Source: Anthonomus grandis grandis (lineage: Eukaryota; Arthropoda; Insecta; Coleoptera; Curculionidae). Taken from it: 64,000 bases of DNA. The stretch covers positions 310,001 through 374,000 of the forward strand of contig NC_065564.1 in NCBI RefSeq assembly GCF_022605725.1, written 5' to 3'. Below the pieces are notes generated by a model. The model did not search any database and was not told where the DNA came from. It was given only the letters and a program-made list of their open reading frames with translations. Position 1 is the first letter of the stretch, and every line of letters begins with the position of its first letter. This document shows, in pieces, positions 56,901 to 64,000 of this stretch. Both the position numbers and the translations under genes were made by a program.

Positions 56901-59321
56901 ATCCCATTTTTTGAGCCACTGTGTATGTTTATGGAAAAAACTATAGAGAGAGAAAAGTTAGCTCCAACCCTTGGCTAGAACATATAAAAAGTACAGTCCT
57001 GTACAGTGGTCCCAAATATTAATTTCAGAATTCTTTGAAAAGCGGTTTTGGTTCAATTTTTTGCCGTTTTTTGACCCCATTTTTTGAGCCACTGTGTATG
57101 TTTATGAAAAAACCTATAGGGAGAGAAAAGTTAGCTCCGAGCCTCGACTATAACATATAAAAAGTACAGCCCTGTACAGTGGTCCCAAATATTAATTTTA
57201 GAATTTTTTGAAAAGCGGTTTTGGTTCAATTTTTTGCTGTTTTTTGACCCTATTTTCTGGGCCACTGTGTATGTTTATGAAAAAAACTATAGGCAGAGAA
57301 AAGTTAGCTCCAGCCCTTGGCTACAACATATAAAAAGTACAACCCTGTACAGTGGTCCCAAATATTAATTTCAGAATTCTTTGAAAAGCGGTTTCGGTCC
57401 AATTTTTTGCTGTTTTTTGACCCTATCTTTTGAGCCACTGTGTATGTTTATGAAAAAAACTATAGAGAGAGAAAAGTTAGCTCCAACCCTTGGCTACAAC
57501 ATATAAAAAGTACAGCCCTGTACAGTAGTCCCAAATATTAATTTTAGAATTTTTTGAAAAGCGGTTTTGGTTCAATTTTTTGCCGTTTTTTGACCCCATT
57601 TTCTGGGCCACCGTGTATGTTTATGAAAAAAACTATAGAGAAAGAAAAGTTTGGCCCAAACCTCGACTAAAACATATAAAAAGTACAGTCCTGTACAGTG
57701 GTCCCAAATATTCATTTCAGAATTTTTTGAAAAGCGGTTTTGGTCCAATTTTTTGCTGTTTTTTGACCCTATTTTCTGGACGACCGAGTCTATTTACAAA
57801 AAAATCTATAGAGAGAGAAAACTTAGCTCCAACCCTTGGCTACAACATATAAAAAGTACAACCCTGTACGGTGGTCCCAAATATTAATTTCAGAATTCTT
57901 TGAAAAGCGGTTTCGGTCCAATTTTTTGCTGTTTTTTGACCCTATTTTCTGGACAACCGAGTCTATTTACAAAAAAATCTATAGAGAGAGAAAACTTAGC
58001 TCCAACCCTTGGCTACAACATATAAAAAGTACAACCCTGTACAGTGGTCCCAAATATTAATTTTAGAAGTTTTTCAAATGGGGTTTTGGTCCAATTTTTT
58101 GCTGTTTTTTAACCCTATTTTCTAGGCCACTGTGTATATTTATGAAAAAATCTATAGCGAAAGTAAAGTTAGCTCCAAGCCTCGACTATAACATATAAAA
58201 AGTACAGCCCTGTACAGTGGTCCCAAATATTAATTTTAGAATTTTTTGAAAAGCGGTTTCGTTTCAATTTTTTGCCGTTTTTTGACCCTTTTTTTTGGGC
58301 CACTGTGTATGTTAATGAAAAAATGTATAAGGAAAGAAAAGTTAGCTCCAAGCCTCGACTATAACATATAAAAAGTACAACCCTGTACGGTGGTCCCAAA
58401 TATTAATTTCAGAATTCTTTGACAAGCGGTTTCGGTCCAATTTTTTGCCGTTTTTTGACCCTACTTTCTGGGCCACCGAGTATATTTACAAAAAAATCTA
58501 TAGAGAGCGAAAACTTAGCTCCAACCCTTGACTACAACATATAAAAAGTGCAACCCTGTACAACGACCCCAACTGCAAAATTCAGAGATTTTCCAACAGT
58601 GATTTTGCCCAAATCATTTCAGTATAATCTGCGGTTTAACGGCCTTCTCGACCAAACAGCACATAATCAGGGCCGCACTGGAGGCGGTCTGTTTCCAAAC
58701 CAGAGACATCCTAGAAGCGATGAACAAAGACTGCGGCATCCCGTTGGAAAAACTCCACGTGGACGGCGTGATGACCACCAATAACTTATTGATGCAACTG
58801 CAGGTCAGGACTTCCCCCAAAAAAAATTTCCAGGAAGGAAAAAATTTAAATTTTTCAGGCGGATATCAGTGGCGTACCGGTGATCAGGGCGCAGTCCCAA
58901 GACGTGACGGCCCTGGGGGCCGCAATGGCCGCCGGTATGGCCCGGGGCGTGGACGTCTGGGACATTTACGCGGAGGAGAGGGAGTTGGTGCCCAGCGATA
59001 CTTTTTTGCCCACGTCCACCGAAGACGGTAAGTAAATGAGCGAGACAAGGACGATGTCGTGGTGAAATTGTCGATTTTTCCAGAACGCGATACCAGATAC
59101 ACCAAGTGGAAAATGGCCGTCCAGAGGTCCTTGGGTTGGGTTTCCCCCAAGAAATCAGCTGTTATGACCGGTAAATGGGGGTTTTCTTGGAAATTGTTGT
59201 TTTTTAAATGAAATTTATCGTTGCAGAGGAACGTTATCAGCTGCTATCCAGCATTCCAGGCAGTCTCTATGCGATATTAAGCTTCGGACTACTCGTCTTG
59301 TCGCAATACTTGGATAATTAA
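53733..59321 (+). CDS. Gk: Glycerol kinase-like FGGY kinase, 11 exons, non-canonical active site
   Basis: By family, it would phosphorylate glycerol with ATP to glycerol 3-phosphate. Exons are 53733-53973, 54023-54115, 54168-54385, 54445-54660, 55588-55698, 55757-55835, 55890-56067, 58623-58803, 58859-59027, 59084-59170 and 59227-59321. Together they give 1668 bases and 555 residues with consistent phases and GT-AG sites. Conserved features are NQRETT (residues 91-96), VWNDIRT, SPYFSA, TDVTNASRT, RSSSEIYG, YALEGSVAIAGA, FVPAF.GLYAPYW, ALEAVCFQTR and TALGAAMAAG. A hydrophobic tail (about 532-552) resembles the membrane tail of animal glycerol kinase. Departures from the human and E. coli consensus are DASTRTVK for DQGTTSSR (18-25), GNQQ for GDQ (catalytic Asp to Asn, 260), YRSG for YGTG (280-283), and VDGV for VDGG. 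It may be inactive, or one of a divergent insect clade. Upstream in-frame codons lack an ATG, so the start at 53733 is used. Confidence 0.93.
54023..54115 (+). CDS. Gk: Glycerol kinase-like exon 2
   Basis: Acceptor CTTCTTAG, donor G|GTAAGT. Encodes GITNQRETTIVWDKTTG, with the Arg-Glu pair that binds glycerol. Confidence 0.93.
54168..54385 (+). CDS. Gk: Glycerol kinase-like exon 3
   Basis: Acceptor GATTCAG, donor TGG|GTGAGA. Encodes VWNDIRTDSTV, GLPISPYFSAFKLKWL and LFGTVDTWLLW. Confidence 0.94.
54445..54660 (+). CDS. Gk: Glycerol kinase-like exon 4
   Basis: Acceptor CATTTTAG, donor GGG|GTAAGA. It has 72 codons: NLTGGPKGGKHLTDVTNASR to LKGVTISG. Confidence 0.94.
54743..55516. repeat. Foldback (long inverted repeat) element in glycerol kinase intron 4
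   Basis: Left arm about 54743-54990 is the imperfect reverse complement of about 55269-55516, each arm near 248 bp. Shared blocks include TGCAAACGACTT and CTCAAATAGTTTTTGAGTTA, and the outer CCTGAGGAT (as ATCCTCAGG on the right). The 278-bp centre holds a further partial direct copy (55081-55258) of the right arm. No ORF. It looks like a foldback or MITE-type element, and its outer end resembles family F repeats in the laminin introns. Confidence 0.8.
55588..55698 (+). CDS. Gk: Glycerol kinase-like exon 5 (altered catalytic loop)
   Basis: Acceptor TGTACAG, donor AAC|GTAAGA. Encodes ILGNQQSALLGQ and KNTYRSGCFLLYNTG. Asn (AAC at 55597-55599) stands where the catalytic Asp of GlpK is expected. 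Confidence 0.94.
55757..55835 (+). CDS. Gk: Glycerol kinase-like exon 6
   Basis: Acceptor ATTTTTAG, donor GAGG|GTGAGA. Encodes SSHGLVTTVAYKLG and IYALE. Confidence 0.92.
55890..56067 (+). CDS. Gk: Glycerol kinase-like exon 7
   Basis: Acceptor TTTAATAG, donor GG|GTAAGA. Encodes GSVAIAGAAMKWLRDN and YFVPAFKGLYAPYW. The following 2.5 kb intron is filled with family I repeats. Confidence 0.94.
56100..58560. repeat. Satellite family I (~173-bp unit), glycerol kinase intron 7
   Basis: About 14 tandem units. GCCACTGTGTATGTTTATGA recurs about every 173 bases. Other landmarks are ACATATAAAAAGTAC, CCCTGTACAGTGGTCCC and TTTTTTGCYGTTTTTTGACC. The first two units are more divergent. Confidence 0.93.
58623..58803 (+). 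CDS. Gk: Glycerol kinase-like exon 8
   Basis: Acceptor CATTTCAG, donor CAG|GTCAGG. Encodes IICGLTAFSTKQHII and HVDGVMTTNNLLMQLQ. Val (58768-58770) replaces the second Gly of the nucleotide-binding DGG motif. Confidence 0.93.
58859..59027 (+). CDS. Gk: Glycerol kinase-like exon 9
   Basis: Acceptor TTTTTCAG, donor G|GTAAGT. Encodes ADISGVPVIRAQSQDVTALG, AAMAAGMARGV and the linker to TSTED. Confidence 0.93.
59084..59170 (+). CDS. Gk: Glycerol kinase-like exon 10
   Basis: Acceptor TTTTCCAG, donor G|GTAAAT. Encodes RDTRYTKWKMAVQRSLGWVS, the usual C-terminal helix of eukaryotic glycerol kinase. Confidence 0.92.
59227..59321 (+). CDS. Gk: Glycerol kinase-like exon 11 with hydrophobic tail
   Basis: Acceptor GTTGCAG; TAA stop. 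The tail IPGSLYAILSFGLLVLSQYL could be a membrane anchor, as in animal forms bound to the mitochondrial outer membrane. Confidence 0.92.
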
Positions 59322-59378
59322 CGTTTATGCTCTTTTTATGATATTATTGTACTTATGAAGGTTGTTATGTTGATTTTT

Positions 59379-59384
59379 AATAAA
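59379..59384 (+). terminator. Polyadenylation signal of glycerol kinase-like gene
   Basis: AATAAA 58 bases after the stop codon. Confidence 0.85.
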
Positions 59385-59419
59385 TTTTATTTGGAAAATG
59401 TGGAAGTTTTTATTAGTTT

Positions 59420-62340
59420 CGACCATTAAGAAGAACATATGAAAAGTTAAGCCCTGTAAAGTGAGTCTAAATAGTAAATTTTAGGGGTTTTTCAAATGTG
59501 GTTTTTGTCCAATTTTTAGTGGTTTTTTAGCTTTATTTTCTGAGCCACTGTGTATGTTTATGAAAAAATTTATAGGGAGAGAAAAGTTAGCTTTAGCCAT
59601 TGACTATAACATATGAAAAGTACTGCCCTGTACAGTGGGTCTAAATATCAATTTTAGGAGTTTTTGAAATGTGGTTTTTGGTATAATTTTTTGCTGTTTT
59701 TTGGTCCTATTTTCTAGGACATCCTGTATATTTATGAGAAAGTGTATAGGGAAAGAAAAGTTAGTTCCAACCATTAACTATAACATATGAAAAGTACAGA
59801 CCTGTAAAGTAAGTCTAAATATTAATTTTACGAGTTTTTGAAATGCGGTTTTTGGTCTAATTTTTTGCTGTTTTTGGACCCTATTTTCTGGCCCACTGTG
59901 TATGTTCATGAAAAAATTTATAGGGACAGAAAAGTTTGCTTTAACCATTGACTATAACATATGAAAAGTACTGCCCTGTACAGTGGGTCTAAATATCAAT
60001 TTTAGGGGTTTTCGAAATGCGGTTTTTGGTACAATTTTTTGTTGTTTTTTGGCCCTATTTTCTAGGACATCCTGTATGTTTATGAGAAACTGTATAGGGA
60101 AAAAAAGTTAGTTCCAACCATTAACTATAACATATGAAAAGTACAGCCCTGTAAAGTAAGTCTAAATATTAATTTTAAGAGTTTTTGAAATGTGGTTTTT
60201 GGTACTTTTTTTTGCTGTTTTTTGGAGCAATTTTCTGGGCCACTGTGTATGTTCATGAAAAAATGTATAGGGAGAGAAAAGTTTGTTTTAGCCATCGACT
60301 ATAACATATGAAAAGTACTGCCCTGTACAGCGGGTCTAAATATCAATTTTAGGAGTTTTTGAAATGCGGTTTTTGGTACAATTTTTTGCTGTTTTTTTGC
60401 CCTATTTTCTGGGCCGCTGTGTATGTTCACGAAAAAATTTATAGGGAGAGAAAAGTTTGCTTTAGCCATTGACTATAACATATGAAAAGTACTGCCTTGT
60501 ACAGTGGGTCTAAATATCAATTTTAGGGGTTTTTGAAATGTGGTTTTTGGTCCAATTTTTTGCTGTTTTTGGACCCCATTTTCTGGGCCACTGTGTATGT
60601 TCATGAAAAAATTTATAGGGAGAGAAAAGTTAGCTTTAGCCATCGACTATAACATATGAAAAGTACTGCCCTGTACAGCGGGTCTAAATATCAATTTTAG
60701 GAGTTTTTGAAATGCGGTTTTTGGTACAATTCTTTGTTGTTTTTTGGCCCTATTTTCTGGGCCACTGTGTATGTTCATGAAAAAATATATAGGGAGAGAA
60801 AAGTTTGTTTTAGCCATCGACTATAACATATGAAAAGTACTGCCCTGTACAGTGGGTCTAAATATCAATTTTAGGGGTTTTCGAAATGCGGTTTTTGGTA
60901 CAATTTTTTGCTGTTTTTTGGCCCTATTTTCTGGGCCACTGTGTATGTTTATGAAAAAATCTTTAAGGAGAGAAAAGTTAGCCCCAACCACTAAATACAA
61001 CATATAAAAAGTACAGTCCTGTACAATCAGCACAAATATTAATTTTAGGGATTTTTAAAATAAGGGTTTGGTCCATTTCTTTCCTGTTTTTTAACCCTAT
61101 TTTCTGGGCCACTGTGTATGTTTATGAAAAAATCTATAAGGAGGAAAAAGTTAGCCCCAACCACTGACTACAACATATAAAAAGTACAGTCCTGTACAAT
61201 CAGCACAAATATTAATTTTAGGGATTTTTAAAATAAGGGTTTGGTCCATTTCTTTCCTGTTTTTTAACCCTATTTTCTGGGCCACTGTGTATGTTTATGA
61301 AAAAATCTATAGGAAGGGAAAAGTTAGCCCCAACCACTGACTACAACATATAAAAAGTACAGTCCTGTACAATCAGCACAAATATTAATTTTAGGGATTT
61401 TTAAAATAAGGGTTTGGTCAATTTTTTTCCTGTTTTTTAACCCTATTTTCTGGGCCACTGTGTATGTTTATGAAAAAATCTTTAAGGAGAGAAAAGTTAG
61501 CCCCAACCACTAAATACAACATATAAAAAGTACAGTCCTGTACAATCAGCACAAATATTAATTTTAGGGATTTTTAAAATAAGGGTTTGGTCCATTTCTT
61601 TCCTGTTTTTTAACCCTATTTTCTGGGCCACTGTGTATGTTTATGAAAAAATCTATAAGGAGGGAAAAGTTAGCCCCAACCACTGACTACAACATATAAA
61701 AAGTACAGTCCTGTACAATCAGCACAAATATTAATTTTAGGGATTTTTAAAATAAGGGTTTGGTCCATTTCTTTCCTGTTTTTTAACCCTATTTTCTGGG
61801 CCACTGTGTATGTTTATGAAAAAATCTATAGGGAGGGAAAAGTTAGCCCCAACCACTGACTACAACATATAAAAAGTACAGTCCTGTACAATCAGCACAA
61901 ATATTAATTTTAGGGATTTTTAAAATAAGGGTTTGGTCCATTTCTTTCCTGTTTTTTAACCCTTTTTTCTGGGCCACTGTGTATGTTTATGAAAAAATTT
62001 ATAGGGAGGGAAAAGTTTGCCCCAACCACTAACTACAACATATAAAAAGCACAATCCTGTACAATCAGCACAAATATTAATTTTAAGGATTTTTAAAATA
62101 AGGGTTTGGTCCAATTTTTTTGCTGTTTTTTAACCCTATTTTCTGGGCCACTGTGTATGTTTATGAAAAATTCTATAGAGAGAGAAAAGTTAGCTCCAAG
62201 CCTTTACTACAACATACAAAGACTACATCCCAATACAGTGACCCCAAATATCAATTTTAGGGGTTTTCATACTACGGTTTTGGTCCAACTTTTTCCTGCT
62301 TTTGACCCCATTTTCTGAACCCCTGTATACATTTATTACT
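59420..62340. repeat. Satellite family I between glycerol kinase and Cbl
   Basis: About 17 units of the same repeat. Two subtypes: the first half has ACATATGAAAAGTACTGCCC; the second (from about 60960) has ACAATCAGCACAAATATTAA. Units in the second half are nearly identical, suggesting recent expansion. Confidence 0.93.
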
Positions 62341-62713
62341 CAAAAACCGTCTGTAGGAAAAGAAAAACAAATAAACAATAGATTCCTATAATAAATTTCA
62401 AGGTTTTCCCAATAAATAGGAAACTTTAAACGTTTCCCACTCATCTGAGCCCAACTTTACCAACGAAATTTCGCGCGATTCACACGACGTTGTAGCAACC
62501 CACTGTCACTGACACACGCCAGTAGTCAAGTCAATGTCACGTTAATGTTTTTGCACCCGACGTTTCCCCCATTCACAAAACTGGGAAGTTGATTATTTAC
62601 ATTTGTCCCCATCGAAAAAAAAAAACGGAACAATTGCCAAAAAAATGTGCCCGGAAGTGAACCGTAAAGCGTGATCCTGAGTGCCTACATCCGGTTCGTT
62701 AATTTTAAAAAAA
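62341..62713 (+). promoter_or_regulatory. Upstream and 5' UTR region of Cbl
   Basis: Unique sequence with no TATA box seen and a CpG-containing stretch (TTTCGCGCGATTCACACGACG) near 62468. The transcription start cannot be placed. Confidence 0.45.
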
Positions 62714-63318
62714 ATGTCTTCTTCGGCGAGTAATAATCGCTCCTCGAACCGTTCCACCACTTCCTCCTCCTCGTCGTCGTCGGTTACGGTGCAACACAAG
62801 AACCTCTCGACGATCCTATCGAAGCTCCAAGGGGCCTTTTCGGACGTCGCCTACTTGGCCCACTCGAACAAATACACCACCGACAAGAGAACGTTGGACA
62901 AAACGTGGAAACTGATGGACAAAGTGGTGAAACTCTGTCAGCAACAGAAGATGAACCTGAAGAACTCGCCCCCTTTCATCCTGGACATTTTACCGGACAC
63001 TTATCAGAGACTGAGGATGATTTATTCCAAGTATGAGGACAACATGTCCGCCCTGCACAGCATCGACTACTTTAACGTTTTCATTATTAACTTGATGAGG
63101 AAGTGCAAGCAGGCCATCAAACTGTTTAAGGAGGGCAAGGACAAGATGTTTGATGAGAACTCGCATTACCGAAGGAACTTGACCAAGTTGAGTTTGGTTT
63201 TCAGTCATATGTTGAGCGAGCTGAAGGCCCTGTTTCCTAACGGACGGTTCGCCGGGGATCAGTTCAGGATCACCAAGTCCGATGCCGCAGAGTTTTGGAA
63301 AAGTAACTTCGGAGACAG
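62714..63318 (+). CDS. Cbl: E3 ubiquitin ligase Cbl, first coding exon (partial gene)
   Basis: Cbl binds phosphotyrosine on activated receptor kinases and ubiquitinates them. This exon gives 201 codons plus two bases. After a Ser-rich start (residues about 1-28) comes the four-helix part of the tyrosine-kinase-binding domain: DKTWKLMDKVVKLCQQ, LKNSPPFILDILPDTYQRLR, KLFKEGKDKMFDE, RRNLTKLSLVFSHMLSELK and FRITKSDAAEFWKSNFGD. These match animal Cbl closely. The exon ends at AG|GTATGG, the border with the EF-hand part. EF hand, SH2, linker and RING are beyond the window. In-frame read-through would give only RYGRM and a stop, so splicing is expected. The ATG at 62714 is the first in frame after the AT-rich leader. 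Confidence 0.95.
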
Positions 63319-64000
63319 GTATGGCAGGATGTGACTCATCATCGCTCACTTCCAGCACCATAATAATAAGCATTTTTGAATTAATCAGTTAACATTGTAG
63401 ATAAATATTTATTATTTTCAGCGGCTCGATTGAATATGCAAACCATTGTCTTTAGTTTATCATTGTGTCTTATCTGGTGGCATTTTAATTCATGTTTGAT
63501 GTGACTAGGTAGTCCCATAATCAGGCAATAACTATTCCAGCTTAAAACCTTTAAAGTGTCTGGGTTTACTTTGGGTTCCCCTGGTTGATAAAATCTATGG
63601 TTGTTTATATGAAAAATGAAATTTTTGATGCTTGTTCACTCTATTTTTTGAGCCACTGTGTATGTTTATGAAAAAATCTTTAAGGAGAGAAAAGTTAGCC
63701 CCAACCACTGACTACAACATATAAAAAATACAGTCCTGTAGAACCAGCACAAATATTAATTTTCGGGATTTTTAAAATAAGGGTTTGGTCCAACTTTTTG
63801 CTATTTTTTAACCCTATTTTCTGGGCCACAATGTATGTTTGTGAAAAAATCTTTAAGGAGAGAAAAGTTAGCCCCAACCACTGACTACAACATATAAAAA
63901 ATACAGTCCTGTACAATCAGCACAAATATTAATTTTAGGGATTTTTAAAATAAGGGTTTGGTCCAATTTTTTAGCTGTTTTTTAACCCCATTTTTTGGGC
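63319..64000 (+). repeat. Cbl intron 1 start, with satellite family I from about 63640
   Basis: About 320 bp of unique sequence, then two or more family I units (GAGCCACTGTG at 63651, GGGCCACAATG at 63824) running off the window. A TTATTTTCAG at 63412-63421 looks like an acceptor, but the sequence after it is not Cbl. Confidence 0.8.

Noticed and set aside
63319..63334. Cbl ending as RYGRM and a stop
   Set aside because: The codons lie after a good donor (AG|GTATGG) at the known domain border, so this is intron sequence.
63412..63480. Possible second Cbl exon after TTATTTTCAG
   Set aside because: The in-frame product is a short SGSIEYANHCL with a stop and does not resemble the Cbl EF-hand region.

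Overview
The window is nuclear DNA from an insect, most likely a beetle. It holds spliced genes with short GT-AG introns, GC-rich exons in AT-rich surroundings, insect-type protein families (laminin gamma, an RR-2 cuticle protein, glycerol kinase, Cbl), and a very heavy load of satellite DNA. All four genes lie on the + strand. The order assignment is inference; no species can be named.

Layout. 1-17831 holds the 3' two thirds of a laminin gamma chain gene (LanB2/LAMC1 type): 12 coding exons that join in frame to 1280 residues ending at a TAG stop. The LN domain and first LE repeat are not in the window. Introns are filled with different satellite families: A (~172 bp, up to exon 2), B (163/184 bp), D/F (174 bp) and E (~187 bp). 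Family E continues past the gene (18245-19790). 20668-39105 is an 18.4 kb array of a 179/180-bp satellite (G), interrupted by 100 N flanked by what look like PacBio barcodes. 39.1-40.8 kb is intergenic. 40808-51735 is a 365-bp satellite (H) whose register does not drift over about 29 units.

52157-52876 is a three-exon cuticle protein gene with a TATA box, an Inr and a resilin-like chitin-binding domain. 53733-59321 is an 11-exon glycerol kinase-like gene (555 residues) with a hydrophobic tail and several altered active-site residues. Its introns hold a foldback element and a ~173-bp satellite (I). Family I recurs between this gene and the next, and inside the next gene. 62714-63318 is the first coding exon of Cbl; the rest lies beyond the window.

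The genes share no obvious pathway; this is ordinary chromosomal neighbourhood. The points most worth a second look are a possible alternative first exon giving a laminin gamma without LN, the non-canonical glycerol kinase active site, the adapter-like gap, and the structure of the satellites. I see no CRISPR array, operon, tRNA, rRNA or intact transposon.
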